Shown piece by piece: positions 8,371-17,545 of a DNA stretch of 64,000 bases. A model generated the notes under the pieces. That model was not told the DNA's origin. It worked only from the letters and a program-made list of their open reading frames with translations, and searched no databases. Made by a program: the position numbers and the translations under genes. Source of the DNA: Oceanospirillum sp048268485 (GTDB taxonomy: Bacteria > Pseudomonadota > Gammaproteobacteria > Pseudomonadales > Halomonadaceae). Numbering within the stretch: the first letter of the stretch is position 1; every line of letters begins with the position of its first letter. The stretch is from positions 1 through 64,000 of the forward strand of contig JBLWVL010000009.1 in the NCBI GenBank assembly GCA_048268485.1, in the 5' to 3' direction.

Positions 8371-8958
8371 GTGGCTCAGTTTTTAAGTCGTTTCCCCGTT
8401 CCTGAAACTATTGATCATCTGCCGGATGACCTGAAAGAACGCATTTTGGCTGTGCAGGAGAAGGCGGGCTTTGTGCCTAATGTGTTTCTGATGTTGGTAC
8501 ATCGCCCTCTGGAAGCCCGTGCATTTTTCGATTATCACGATGCTTTGATGGATCGGGAGTCCGATACCCTGACGCCATCGGAGAAAGAGATGATTGTGGT
8601 GGCGACCAGCTCCCGAAATCAGTGCCTGTATTGTGTTGTGGCCCATGGTGCGATTCTGCGGATCTACAGCAAGAATCCATTGGTTGCCGATCAGGTGGCC
8701 ATTAACCATAAAACGGCGGATATCAGCGAGCGGGAAAGAGTGATGCTGGACTTTGCTCTTTATATTTCTCAGGATGTGGGTGAGCTGAATGAGGAGTGGG
8801 AGCAAAAGCTGCAGTCTGTAGGGTTCAGCCAGGATGATATCTGGGATATCGGTTCGATTACCGCTTTTTTCGGTTTGTCGAATCGCCTGGTTAGCCTGAC
8901 TAATACTCCACCGAATCCGGAGTTCTATCTGATGGGGCGTATTCCGAAAGAGAAATAG
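8371..8958 (+). CDS. Peroxidase-related enzyme, carboxymuconolactone decarboxylase/AhpD-like
   Basis: The protein has the AhpD/CMD core with NQCLYCVVAHGAIL, whose C-x2-C-x3-H pattern supplies the redox-active cysteines and proton-relay histidine of alkylhydroperoxidase-like enzymes. The overall form fits the uncharacterised peroxidase-related subfamily of about 190-200 residues. GTG at 8371 is preferred because AAGGAG lies 6 bases upstream; ATG at 8353 (6 codons longer) has no ribosome binding site. It is a single-gene unit followed by a terminator. The physiological peroxide substrate is unknown. Confidence 0.8.
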   Translation: MAQFLSRFPVPETIDHLPDDLKERILAVQEKAGFVPNVFLMLVHRPLEARAFFDYHDALMDRESDTLTPSEKEMIVVATSSRNQCLYCVVAHGAILRIYSKNPLVADQVAINHKTADISERERVMLDFALYISQDVGELNEEWEQKLQSVGFSQDDIWDIGSITAFFGLSNRLVSLTNTPPNPEFYLMGRIPKEK

Positions 8959-8977
8959 TCTCCTGGTTTACTGATAT

Positions 8978-9013
8978 AAAAAACCGCGGTCGTTAAAGGC
9001 TCGCGGTTTTTTT
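8978..9013. terminator. Bidirectional terminator between convergent genes
   Basis: Stem AAACCGCG (8981-8988) pairs with CGCGGTTT (9002-9009). It is followed by a T run on the plus strand and preceded by an A run that serves the minus strand. Confidence 0.88.
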
Positions 9014-9026
9014 GCTTTACGGCAGT

Positions 9027-9416
9027 TTAATGTCCGGCTTTGAACATGATAGCAACGGCAAATAGCATCAGTAGCATGGTGGAGATCATCCAGAAGCTAA
9101 ACAGTCTGTCCAGTCGACGGCTCAGAGTATCGATCCGGCTTCCAAGCTTCCCTGCCCTGTCATTGAGTTGCTGCTGGCTTGCCATCCGATCATCATCAAG
9201 GCTTTGGCGAAGTCGTTTTTGTTTGTCGTTAAGCTCGGTCACTCTCTCCCTGAGATGGCGATTTTCCTCTTCAAGCCGAACTAAGCGTTCACGGGTTTCC
9301 AGCTGAAGCTGCAAACTGCTTGTTACAGCAGCATTCTGCTCTGCGCTAGGTACTGGTGGCTGCTCCGGTTGCAGATCCTGATGTGAGGCCGGTTCCGAAC
9401 GCGTTTCTGGGTTCAT
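9027..9416 (-). CDS. Coiled-coil protein with C-terminal membrane anchor, unknown function
   Basis: The 129-residue product is not recognised. Residues about 1-35 are polar and proline/glutamine-rich. Residues about 36-105 are heptad-like and rich in Glu, Arg and Leu (LVRLEEENRHLRERVTEL), a likely coiled coil. Residues about 108-126 form a single transmembrane helix (WMISTMLLMLFAVAIMF). It would be tail-anchored with the coil in the cytoplasm. AAGGAAG lies just upstream of its ATG. It starts 67 bases after hemE on the same strand and may be cotranscribed. Confidence 0.65.
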   Translation of the reverse strand: MNPETRSEPASHQDLQPEQPPVPSAEQNAAVTSSLQLQLETRERLVRLEEENRHLRERVTELNDKQKRLRQSLDDDRMASQQQLNDRAGKLGSRIDTLSRRLDRLFSFWMISTMLLMLFAVAIMFKAGH

Positions 9417-9483
9417 ACTACTTCCTTACCGGATCTGCTCCGGGTTGCTATAGAGGAAATCCTCTGGGTTAGTAAGGGGCTGC

Positions 9484-10548
9484 TTACTGGTGGTAGCGCG
9501 CACTCAGTTCATGTACGGCATCAACAAATACCTTAGCGTGCTCAGGATTCGCAAACTGGTTGATACCATGGCCCAGGTTAAATACATGGCCATTACCATA
9601 ACCGTAGCTGTCCAGAATACGGGCTACTTCAGCTTTGATACCGGCGGGCGAGCCAAACAGTACATTCGGGTCCATATTGCCCTGAAGAGCAACACGGCCT
9701 TTGGTGCGGGCACGGGCTGTGCCCATCTCTGTGGTCCAGTCAAGACCTACTGCGTCAGCACCGGCTGCAGCGATATGCTCGATCCACTGACCACCATTCT
9801 TAGTGAACAGAATCACCGGAATTTTACGGCCTTCGTGCTCACGAATCAGGCCATGTACGATCTGTTCCATATATTTCAGGGAGAACTCCAGGTACGCAGG
9901 AGTACTCAGTGCACCACCCCAGGTATCAAATATTTGCACCGCCTGAGCACCGGCCAGAATCTGGGCATTCAGGTAGCTGGTGACAGACTCAGCCAGTTTG
10001 TCCAGTAGCTGGTGCAGCGTATCCGGCTGACCGTATAGCATGCCTTTGATATGACGGAACTCTTTGCTGGATCCGCCTTCAACCATATAGGTTGCCAGTG
10101 TCCAGGGACTGCCGGAGAAACCGATCAGAGGTACACGTCCGTTCAGCTCGTTGCGAATGGTTTTGACCGCATTCATCACATAACCGAGATCCTTGTTGGC
10201 ATCCGGGATAGGTAGCGCGTCAACATCGGCTTGAGTACGAACGGTTTTTTTGAACTTAGGGCCTTCGCCTTCTTCAAAATAGAGACCCAGATCCATCGCA
10301 TCCGGGATAGTCAGGATGTCGGAAAACAGTATCGCGGCATCCAGATCGAAACGTTCCAGAGGTTGAATGGTCACTTCGCAGGCCAGGTCGGCATTGCGGC
10401 AGAGGTCCATAAAGCTGCCGGCCTGGGCGCGGGTTGCTTTGTATTCTGGCAGGTATCGGCCAGCCTGGCGCATCATCCAGACAGGGGTTACATCGACAGG
10501 CTGGCGCTGCAGAGCGCGAAGGAAACGATCGTTTTTCAGTTCAGTCAT
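9484..10548 (-). CDS. hemE: Uroporphyrinogen decarboxylase
   Basis: HemE decarboxylates the four acetate side chains of uroporphyrinogen III to give coproporphyrinogen III in haem synthesis. The signature TPVWMMRQAGRYLPEY lies near the N-terminus, and GFSGSPWTLATYMVEGG and GLDWTTE follow. The length of 354 residues is typical. The frame is open 49 codons upstream, but family members start at MTELKNDRFLRAL, so ATG 10548 is used. It is divergent from ribA across a 252-bp gap. Confidence 0.96.
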   Translation of the reverse strand: MTELKNDRFLRALQRQPVDVTPVWMMRQAGRYLPEYKATRAQAGSFMDLCRNADLACEVTIQPLERFDLDAAILFSDILTIPDAMDLGLYFEEGEGPKFKKTVRTQADVDALPIPDANKDLGYVMNAVKTIRNELNGRVPLIGFSGSPWTLATYMVEGGSSKEFRHIKGMLYGQPDTLHQLLDKLAESVTSYLNAQILAGAQAVQIFDTWGGALSTPAYLEFSLKYMEQIVHGLIREHEGRKIPVILFTKNGGQWIEHIAAAGADAVGLDWTTEMGTARARTKGRVALQGNMDPNVLFGSPAGIKAEVARILDSYGYGNGHVFNLGHGINQFANPEHAKVFVDAVHELSARYHQ

Positions 10549-10800
10549 GATCTCATAAACCGGTTTAGACGTATGACATCGGCTTGCGGAAAGTGCGTTC
10601 CCGCTGCCGGAGTGTTTGTGCCTATTGTACCGGAGACCGCTCCTCCCGCTAGCATAAAAGTCAAAGTTCCTGCAGGTAAAATTGAGCAATAGCACTTAGG
10701 TCGAGTTTTGGGTTAACACTGTTTTAAGTTGCTGAAAGGATGACAAATGTCAACTCGCTGCTAGAATAGTTGCCCTTCTGATATCCGGTAGAGGTGAACC

Positions 10801-11448
10801 GTGTCCGTAACATTTATCGCATCCTCCAAGCTGCCCACCCCGTGGGGAGTATTTTCTATGCACGGCTTTGAAGACCCGGAAACTGGTAAAGACCATGTGG
10901 CGCTGGCCATGGGGGATTTTTCTGACGGCTTACCGGTGCTGGCTCGTGTTCATTCGGAGTGCCTGACCGGAGATGCACTGTTCAGTATGCGCTGCGATTG
11001 CGGCTATCAGCTTCAGGAGGCGCTGAAGCGCATTGCGGCGGAAGGCCGTGGTGTCTTACTGTATCTGCGCCAGGAAGGTCGCGGTATTGGATTGCTGAAT
11101 AAAATCCGTGCTTATCATCTTCAGGATGCCGGTGCTGATACCGTTGAAGCCAATGAACAGTTGGGTTTTGGTGCTGATATGCGTGAATACAGCATGTGTC
11201 AGCCGATGCTGGCTCATCTGGGCGTAGATAAGGTTCGTCTGATGACCAATAACCCCCGCAAGGTGAAAGCGCTGGCTGATTACGGCGTTGAGGTGTCTGA
11301 GCGGGTTGCGATTCAGACCGGTATGAACCCGCACAATGAAGGTTATCTGGCAACGAAGGCCGGTAAGCTCGGCCATATGATGGACCTGGATAGCTTTACT
11401 CAGGCTGAGGATGTGGATATCAATCGCACCAAGCCGGCTGATATCTGA
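10801..11448 (+). CDS. ribA: GTP cyclohydrolase II
   Basis: RibA opens GTP to 2,5-diamino-6-ribosylamino-4-pyrimidinone 5'-phosphate, the first step of riboflavin synthesis. The zinc-binding cysteines appear in HSECLTGDALFSMRCDCG, and the GTP-binding segment LYLRQEGRGIGLLNKI follows. At 215 residues it is a stand-alone RibA with no RibB domain. The start is GTG, with GAGGTG just upstream. It is convergent with dxs across a shared terminator. Confidence 0.96.
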   Translation: MSVTFIASSKLPTPWGVFSMHGFEDPETGKDHVALAMGDFSDGLPVLARVHSECLTGDALFSMRCDCGYQLQEALKRIAAEGRGVLLYLRQEGRGIGLLNKIRAYHLQDAGADTVEANEQLGFGADMREYSMCQPMLAHLGVDKVRLMTNNPRKVKALADYGVEVSERVAIQTGMNPHNEGYLATKAGKLGHMMDLDSFTQAEDVDINRTKPADI

Positions 11449-11479
11449 CCGGTCAGCGGGGGAGGATTTGAAGCAATAA

Positions 11480-11505
11480 AAAAGGATGCTCATCGGCATC
11501 CTTTT
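11480..11505. terminator. Bidirectional terminator between ribA and dxs
   Basis: Perfect stem AAAAGGATGC / GCATCCTTTT with loop TCATCG. The minus strand continues with TTATTG, so it serves dxs best, and it also follows ribA. Confidence 0.9.
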
Positions 11506-11543
11506 CCGTATTAGTTATCCTAGGGGCTGAAAGCTGAACTCTT

Positions 11544-13472
11544 TCAGCCCAGCTTGGCCAGATAGGCTTCGATACTGGCTTCAATACCTTCCGCATCCAA
11601 CCCGCATTCGCGAAGCAACTGAGCTGGGCTGCCCTGATCGATCCAGCGGTCCGGCAAACCCAGATTCAGAACCGGTTTGATGACCGCTTCCTGCATCAGA
11701 TATTCAGTAATGCCGCTGCCAGCACCGCCTGCAATCACGTTCTCTTCAAGGGTTACCAGCAGATCATACTCTTTTGCTGCTTCCAGGATTGCGCTCTGAT
11801 CCAGAGGTTTCACAAAGCGCATATTGATCAGGCCGAAACCGTTTTTCTCCGCAACCTCCTGTGCCGGAGCCACCATTGAGCCGAAGGCCAGAATGGCGAC
11901 CTTCTTGCCTTGAGTATTTTCTGTACCGGTGAGACGCTTTTCAGCCTGGCCTATCGGTAGTGCGATCATCTGCGGTTGAATCTCAATGCCTGGGCCGGTA
12001 CCCCGGGGATAGCGTACTGCTGCAGGGCCCTGATACTGGTAGCCGGTATAGAGCATCTGACGGGTTTCATTTTCATCCGCCGGAGCCATAATGACCAGTC
12101 CGGGTACACAGCGCAGAAAGCTCAGATCCAGTGTGCCGTGGTGTGTTGGGCCATCTTCCCCTACCAGCCCTGCACGATCAATTGCAAACAGGACATCCAG
12201 ATTCTGAACTGCCACATCGTGTACCAGTTGGTCATAGCCCCGTTGCAGAAAAGTAGAATAGATTGCTACAACGGGCTTCATTCCGTCACAGGCCATACCT
12301 GCAGCCAGCGTTACCGCATGCTGTTCCGCAATAGCAACATCAAAATAACGGTCAGGATATTCTTTGGAAAAACGGATAAGGTCCGAGCCTTCCCGCATCG
12401 CTGGCGTAATTCCGATCAGGCGATCATCCTGCGCTGCCATATCGCACAGCCATTGGCCAAAGATGTTGGAATATTTAGGTTTAGGTGATGGCTTGGCTAC
12501 AGGTTCTTTGGCTTCAGACTTGTGCTCTTTTTCCATCTTGGTAATGGCATGGTAACCAATGGGATCTGCTTCCGCTGGCGCAAAGCGTTTACCCTTACGG
12601 GTGATCACGTGCAAAAACTGAGGGCCGCTAAGATCCTTGATGTTATTCAGAGTATTAACCAGAGAATGAACATCGTGGCCATCAATCGGGCCGATATAGT
12701 GAAAGCCCATCTCTTCAAACAAGGTGCTTGGAGAGATCATGCCTTTCATATGCTCTTCAGTCTTGCGGGCAAGCTCCCAGGCCATGGGGAGTTTAGACAG
12801 TACCTTCTTACTGCCCTCACGCATGCGGGTATAGGCTTTACTGGAGAGTATTTTGGCCAGGTAAGTGGCAAATCCTCCAACATTTTCAGAGATCGACATC
12901 TCATTATCATTCAGGATAACCAGCAGATTGGCATCAACATGGGCTGCATGGGAAAGCGCTTCAAATGCCATACCGGCGGTCATCGCGCCATCGCCAATAA
13001 TAGCGGCTACATGGCGGTTAAGGCCCTGCTCCCGAGCAGCGATAGCCATACCGAGAGCCGCACTGATTGAGGTGCTGGAATGACCTACGCCAAAGGTGTC
13101 GAATTCAGATTCAGCTCGCTTTGGAAAGGCTGCAATACCATCGTATTGACGGATTGTGCCCATTTTCTCCCGACGACCTGTCAGAATCTTATGGGGATAA
13201 GCCTGATGACCGACATCCCAGATTAAGCGGTCATCTGGGGTGTTAAACACATAATGGAGTGCAAGGGTCAGCTCGACAACACCCAGGCCTGCGCCAAAGT
13301 GTCCACCGGTCTGACCAACGGAATAGAGCAAAAATTCGCGCAGCTCATTAGCCAGCTGAGGCAGTTGATTGATATCCAGCTGACGAAGATTCTCCGGCAC
13401 GTCAACCTGATCAAGCAGAGGCGTGGAAGGGCGGGCTAACGGAATTTCCTGAAACAGTGTGTAGTCAGACAT
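11544..13472 (-). CDS. dxs: 1-deoxy-D-xylulose-5-phosphate synthase
   Basis: Dxs condenses pyruvate and glyceraldehyde 3-phosphate with thiamine diphosphate, the entry step of the MEP isoprenoid pathway. The 642-residue protein has the N-terminal transketolase-like histidine motif GQTGGHFGAGLGVVELT, the DVGHQAYPHKILTGR segment, the ThDP motif GDGAMTAGMAFEAL, and a pyrimidine-binding domain with AIAEQHAVTLAAGMA. It is the last gene of xseB-ispA-dxs, 26 bases after ispA. Confidence 0.97.
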   Translation of the reverse strand: MSDYTLFQEIPLARPSTPLLDQVDVPENLRQLDINQLPQLANELREFLLYSVGQTGGHFGAGLGVVELTLALHYVFNTPDDRLIWDVGHQAYPHKILTGRREKMGTIRQYDGIAAFPKRAESEFDTFGVGHSSTSISAALGMAIAAREQGLNRHVAAIIGDGAMTAGMAFEALSHAAHVDANLLVILNDNEMSISENVGGFATYLAKILSSKAYTRMREGSKKVLSKLPMAWELARKTEEHMKGMISPSTLFEEMGFHYIGPIDGHDVHSLVNTLNNIKDLSGPQFLHVITRKGKRFAPAEADPIGYHAITKMEKEHKSEAKEPVAKPSPKPKYSNIFGQWLCDMAAQDDRLIGITPAMREGSDLIRFSKEYPDRYFDVAIAEQHAVTLAAGMACDGMKPVVAIYSTFLQRGYDQLVHDVAVQNLDVLFAIDRAGLVGEDGPTHHGTLDLSFLRCVPGLVIMAPADENETRQMLYTGYQYQGPAAVRYPRGTGPGIEIQPQMIALPIGQAEKRLTGTENTQGKKVAILAFGSMVAPAQEVAEKNGFGLINMRFVKPLDQSAILEAAKEYDLLVTLEENVIAGGAGSGITEYLMQEAVIKPVLNLGLPDRWIDQGSPAQLLRECGLDAEGIEASIEAYLAKLG

Positions 13473-13498
13473 AGGCTTTTTAATGTGTTGTGGCCGCT

Positions 13499-14374
13499 TT
13501 AGTGATTACGCTGAATCACATAGCGTGCCAGCTCTCTTAACAGATCCGCTTCTGAGCTAAAAGAATCCAGAGCGGATAGCCCTTTCTCAATCAGTTCCCG
13601 GGCTTTTGTTTTAGCTTGGCCAAGTCCCAGCAGGGCGGGGTAGGTCGGTTTATCAAGTGCAGCATCCGCACCGGTTTGTTTGCCCAGCGTTGTGATATCA
13701 CCTTCAACATCCAGAATATCATCCTGTACCTGAAAGGCGAGCCCCAGTGCTTCTGCGTACGTGGTCAGGGCACTCAGCTGAAAAGCTGTTGCACCACCGG
13801 CGATAGCCCCCATACGAACACTGGCACGGATCAGAGCTCCGGTTTTATGCTGGTGCATATTCTCCAGTGCACTGACATCCAAGGCGTGCCCGACTGCGGA
13901 CAGGTCGATCATTTGTCCGGCAACCATGCCCATAGCGCCGCTGGCTGCGGTCAGCTCCGATAACAGCTGAGGCAGGTGTTCAGGAGTTGGGTGGTTCAGT
14001 ATTGCGCTGAATGCTGATGTCTGTAGGGCGTCGCCGGCAAGAATTGCCGTGGCCTCATCAAATTTAATATGGCAGGTTGGCTGGCCCCGTCTGAGATCAT
14101 CGTCATCCATTGCGGGAAGATCATCATGAACCAGAGAGTAGGCGTGTATCAGCTCGACAGCAGCAGCAGAAGCATCTGCAGATTCAACCCGGCCTGTGAT
14201 TGCCTGGCAGGCAGCATAAGCGAGAACGGGACGAAAGCGTTTGCCGCCGTTAAAGACAGAATAGCGCATGGCCTCCAGCAAGCGACCGGAGGCGGTAGAG
14301 GATGCTGATAGTATCTGATCGAGCTGGCGATCAGAGCGCTCCATCAGGGGCTTAAGTTGATCTTGGATGCTCAC
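13499..14374 (-). CDS. ispA: Farnesyl diphosphate synthase (geranyltranstransferase)
   Basis: IspA makes geranyl and farnesyl diphosphate from IPP and DMAPP, feeding quinone and undecaprenyl synthesis. The first aspartate-rich motif is DDLPAMDDDDLRRG and the second is FQVQDDILDVEGD. The length of 291 residues is standard. It lies 9 bases after xseB and 26 before dxs, so the three form an operon coupling precursor synthesis to chain elongation. Confidence 0.95.
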   Translation of the reverse strand: MSIQDQLKPLMERSDRQLDQILSASSTASGRLLEAMRYSVFNGGKRFRPVLAYAACQAITGRVESADASAAAVELIHAYSLVHDDLPAMDDDDLRRGQPTCHIKFDEATAILAGDALQTSAFSAILNHPTPEHLPQLLSELTAASGAMGMVAGQMIDLSAVGHALDVSALENMHQHKTGALIRASVRMGAIAGGATAFQLSALTTYAEALGLAFQVQDDILDVEGDITTLGKQTGADAALDKPTYPALLGLGQAKTKARELIEKGLSALDSFSSEADLLRELARYVIQRNH

Positions 14375-14383
14375 GTTAAACTT

Positions 14384-14626
14384 TTATTCCGTTGAGGTAG
14401 GTGGCGATAACGGCGTTTCGGTAAGCTGGCCATTGTCTTCAATCAGCTGGCTGACCTTCTGTTCAGCCTGAGTCAGTTTATTCTGACAGTCCCGTATCAG
14501 ACGGATGCCGCCTTCAAACGCTTTTAGCGATTCTTCCAGAGATAGCTCTCCGGCTTCCAGCTGAGCAACAAGCTGCTCTAATTCAGCCATTTTACCCGCA
14601 AAGTCTTTTGCTTTGGGCTGAGCCAT
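14384..14626 (-). CDS. xseB: Exodeoxyribonuclease VII small subunit
   Basis: XseB is the small subunit of exonuclease VII, which degrades single-stranded DNA. The 80-residue protein shows the conserved MAELEQLVAQLEAGELSLEE region followed by a helix ending in a variable tail. ATG 14626 is chosen because GGAGG lies 8 bases upstream and homologues begin near here; an upstream ATG would add 11 codons. It is the first gene of the xseB-ispA-dxs operon. Confidence 0.93.
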   Translation of the reverse strand: MAQPKAKDFAGKMAELEQLVAQLEAGELSLEESLKAFEGGIRLIRDCQNKLTQAEQKVSQLIEDNGQLTETPLSPPTSTE

Positions 14627-14974
14627 CACGAAACCTCCAATTTGTACCGCTATACGCAAACCGGCAGACGTTACCGGAGAATATCCATTGGTTCAATAGC
14701 GGAAAAAATATGATTAAGTACAGAATTATAAACGCTAATTAAATCAAAAGGTTGTTAATTTAACGGCATCACTGAAATGCGAATAGGTTCGCTGTTCAGG
14801 CACTTAGCCGTCATCTCATGCTTTAAAGCCATTCAACCCATGAGGAAAAGTCGCTATTATACGCGCAGGAATCTAAAAGTTGCATAATGTTACAAAGACT
14901 GCGCTAGTCTGAGTTATGTACTGTCTCTTTGTTAGAGCCATCAATTACACATTCAAGGAACCAAGGAGTTCTCT
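14627..14974. other. 348-bp divergent intergenic region, xseB operon / pomAB
   Basis: No gene was found. Both transcription units must start here. A perfect minus-strand TATAAT at 14861-14856 lacks a convincing -35 element. On the plus strand TATTAT at 14855-14860 is preceded 17 bases upstream by TTCAAC. I saw no clear flagellar sigma-28 site or riboswitch. The AT-rich stretch at 14700-14760 has no strong dyad. Confidence 0.4.
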
Positions 14975-15751
14975 GTGGATATAGCTACCCTGCTTGGTAT
15001 TATCGGCGCTATTGGTATCGTTGCTATGGCAATGATTCTTGGTGGTGACCCTATCATTTTTGTCAACATACCTTCCATTCTGATTGTTATTGGTGGTTCC
15101 CTGTTTGTTGTGCTGGCGAAATATAGTCTTGGTCAGTTTCTGGGGGCAGTAAAAGTGGCGGTCAAGGCTTTTGCTTTCAAGCTTGAGTCACCGGAAGAAA
15201 TTATTGGTGTACTGGTGGATGTGGCTCAGGTGGCCCGTAAGGGTGGTCTTCTGGCGCTGGAGGACAAAGAGGTTGATAACAAATACCTGAAAAATGGCAT
15301 GCAGCTGTTGGTGGATGGTCAGGACCGGGAAGTTGTACGCACGATGCTGGCCAAAGACCGGGCTATGACGCTTGAGCGGCATAAGTGGGGTGCGAAGGTC
15401 TTTACCTCTATCGGTGATGTCGGCCCTGCCATGGGGATGATAGGTACTTTAATCGGTCTGGTTCAGATGTTGTCCAATATGGATGACCCTAAATCCATTG
15501 GCCCGGCTATGGCGGTTGCACTTCTGACAACACTCTACGGTGCTATGCTGGCAACCATGATTGCTATCCCGATAGCTGATAAGTTAACCCTGCGCATGAC
15601 AGAAGAAGCCCGGATACAGTCGATTATTGTTGACGCTCTTTTGGCGATTCAGTCTGGTCAGAATCCACGGGTTATTGAGGATATGCTGCGTACTTATTTG
15701 CCTGCTGGTGTGCGTGATGAGGCTACCTTCGAGCAGCCTGCTCAGGAATAA
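14975..15751 (+). CDS. pomA: Flagellar motor stator protein PomA/MotA type
   Basis: This is the A subunit of the flagellar stator, which with PomB conducts ions and turns the rotor. The 258-residue protein has four membrane segments: IVAMAMILGG near residue 14, SILIVIGGSLFVVLA near 34, and a pair around GPAMGMIGTLIGLVQML and AVALLTTLYGAMLATM. A cytoplasmic loop with charged residues (RHKWGAK region) lies between. It starts with GTG, with AAGGAG 6 bases upstream. PomA versus MotA cannot be proven by eye; the length without the extra MotA loop and the marine context favour the Na+ type. Confidence 0.9.
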   Translation: MDIATLLGIIGAIGIVAMAMILGGDPIIFVNIPSILIVIGGSLFVVLAKYSLGQFLGAVKVAVKAFAFKLESPEEIIGVLVDVAQVARKGGLLALEDKEVDNKYLKNGMQLLVDGQDREVVRTMLAKDRAMTLERHKWGAKVFTSIGDVGPAMGMIGTLIGLVQMLSNMDDPKSIGPAMAVALLTTLYGAMLATMIAIPIADKLTLRMTEEARIQSIIVDALLAIQSGQNPRVIEDMLRTYLPAGVRDEATFEQPAQE

Positions 15752-15822
15752 AACAGGATTGTTGTCTCCGTGGTCTGGTTTTGGCCTAAGAGTGAAAGTG
15801 TTCGCTATTTCAGGATTTCAGT

Positions 15823-16740
15823 ATGAGTGATGATGTAGAAGAGTGTGATTGCCCGCCACCGGCGGCGGCCTGGGTGATGACCTTTGCAGATCTGATGTCG
15901 CTTTTGATGTGTTTCTTTGTACTTTTACTCTCTTTCTCTGAGATGGATGTTACTAAGTTTAAGCGCCTTGCTGGTGAGCTATCCAAGGCATACGGTATTC
16001 AGCGTCAGATACAGGCTAATGACATCCCTATGGGGACGAGTGCTGTTCTGGAGAACTATACACCGGGTAAGCCCGAACCTAATCCTCTGGAGATTATTCA
16101 GCAGAAAACAACGGAACTGGAGTCAAACCTTCGTACCGAAAGCGTTGAGACCATAAAAGAGGAGCAGCAGACACAAGCTGATGCTGAGGCGATCGCCAGG
16201 ATTTTAAAGGAAGAGATCGAAGAGGGAAAAATTCAGGTTGAATCCCGTAAGCGCAATATTATTATTCGCGTTGAGGAGAAAGGTTCTTTCTCACCCGGTA
16301 GTGCAGTGCTTTCGGAGCAGTTTGAGCTGGTGATGGATAAGATCAGGCAGGCGCTCGCCGCTACACCGGGTAAAATTACGATTGAAGGCCATACAGATGA
16401 TATTCCGATCAATACGGATCGTTTTCGTTCGAACTGGGATCTGTCTTCCGCCCGGGCATCTTCTGTGGCATTTGAGTTAGAGCTGGATGGTCTGGTGGAG
16501 TCTTCCCGGATGAAAGTCATTGGCTTTGCTGATACCAAGCCCCTGGTGGCTAATGATAACCGGGAGAACCGGGCAAAAAATCGCCGGGTGGAAATTGTAG
16601 TCGATCAGGGTGCTGACGATGAAAATGGTGCGATCAGTTTCCTTGAGAAGCAGAACGAAGAGGCTCAGGCTCAAGGTAGTGAGATTAACTTAGAAATTGA
16701 AGAGCGTGTTTTTGAGTTAAGCCCTGAAGAGGTGTTCTGA
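15823..16740 (+). CDS. pomB: Flagellar motor stator protein PomB/MotB type
   Basis: PomB anchors the stator to peptidoglycan and carries the ion-binding aspartate. The single N-terminal helix is VMTFADLMSLLMCFFVLLLS, with the essential Asp in TFADLM. The plug and linker are charged. The C-terminus is an OmpA-like domain with IEGHTDDIPI, SARASSVAFEL and NRRVEIVV. The protein has 305 residues and lies 71 bases after pomA in the same operon. The C-terminal tail beyond the OmpA domain is acidic. Confidence 0.93.
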   Translation: MSDDVEECDCPPPAAAWVMTFADLMSLLMCFFVLLLSFSEMDVTKFKRLAGELSKAYGIQRQIQANDIPMGTSAVLENYTPGKPEPNPLEIIQQKTTELESNLRTESVETIKEEQQTQADAEAIARILKEEIEEGKIQVESRKRNIIIRVEEKGSFSPGSAVLSEQFELVMDKIRQALAATPGKITIEGHTDDIPINTDRFRSNWDLSSARASSVAFELELDGLVESSRMKVIGFADTKPLVANDNRENRAKNRRVEIVVDQGADDENGAISFLEKQNEEAQAQGSEINLEIEERVFELSPEEVF

Positions 16741-16791
16741 CGGTAATTGCCTTATTTTCTCTGTTAAGCAGAGTTTCTTTGGATTGAAAGT

Positions 16792-16833
16792 GCCTGGCGC
16801 GATTGAAGTCATTTCATTGTGCCGGGCTTTTTT
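16792..16833 (+). terminator. Probable terminator after pomB
   Basis: A 9-bp stem with two G-U pairs (GCCTGGCGC with GTGCCGGGC) encloses an 18-base loop and is followed by TTTTTT. The large loop lowers confidence. Confidence 0.55.
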
Positions 16834-16928
16834 ACGTTCGGGCTTTCGTTTATGTCTGGAGATTAAAATCGACAGGGGAGCATGCCTTTGATTCAGGCTG
16901 GAATATTGGGTGATGGAGGCTGAAGAGA

Positions 16929-17004
<76 letters not shown>

Positions 17005-17038
17005 AATGCTTTGTAAAAAAGCTGCTTTGAAGCAAATA

Positions 17039-17113
17039 TGGCTGGGGTACCAGGATTCGAACCTGGGAGTGCCGATACCAAAAACCGGTGCCTTACCGCT
17101 TGGCTATACCCCA
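17039..17113 (-). tRNA. tRNA-Gln(TTG), copy 1
   Basis: 75 nt including CCA. It begins TGGGGTATAGCCAAGC as gammaproteobacterial tRNA-Gln does, with anticodon TTG in the loop TTTTGGT and T-arm AGGTTCGAATCCT. Confidence 0.97.
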
Positions 17114-17121
17114 GCAAAGAG

Positions 17122-17197
17122 TGGTGGCCGGAGACGGAATCGAACCGCCGACACGAGGATTTTCAATCCTCTGCTCTACCAACTGAGCTATCCGGCC
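17122..17197 (-). tRNA. tRNA-Phe(GAA), copy 1
   Basis: 76 nt including CCA. It begins GGCCGGATAGCTCAG, with anticodon GAA in the loop TTGAAAA and T-arm CGGTTCGATTCCG. Confidence 0.97.
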
Positions 17198-17266
17198 ACA
17201 AGTGGACTCTGAAGTCCATGCTTCAAATGAAGTTATCAGCTTATGGGTAAATAAGATTTGCTGAAA

Positions 17267-17342
<76 letters not shown>

Positions 17343-17376
17343 AATGCTTTGTAAAAAAGCTGCTTTGAAGCAAATA

Positions 17377-17451
17377 TGGCTGGGGTACCAGGATTCGAAC
17401 CTGGGAGTGCCGATACCAAAAACCGGTGCCTTACCGCTTGGCTATACCCCA
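17377..17451 (-). tRNA. tRNA-Gln(TTG), copy 2
   Basis: Identical to the copy at 17039-17113. Anticodon TTG, CCA encoded, 75 nt. Confidence 0.97.
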
Positions 17452-17459
17452 GCAAAGAG

Positions 17460-17535
17460 TGGTGGCCGGAGACGGAATCGAACCGCCGACACGAGGATTT
17501 TCAATCCTCTGCTCTACCAACTGAGCTATCCGGCC
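17460..17535 (-). tRNA. tRNA-Phe(GAA), copy 2
   Basis: Identical to the copy at 17122-17197. It is the first gene downstream of the promoter at 17546-17574. Confidence 0.97.
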
Positions 17536-17545
17536 AACGAGGCGT

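Noticed and set aside
10549..10695. 49-codon upstream extension of hemE
   Set aside because: HemE homologues begin at the MTELKNDRFLRAL segment, and the extension is low-complexity and covers the divergent promoter region with ribA.
17006..17250. Open frames across the tRNA genes that read like conserved peptides
   Set aside because: They lie entirely over tRNA genes on the opposite strand, and the second cluster gives the same frames at 17344-17750, so they are translated tRNA sequence rather than genes.
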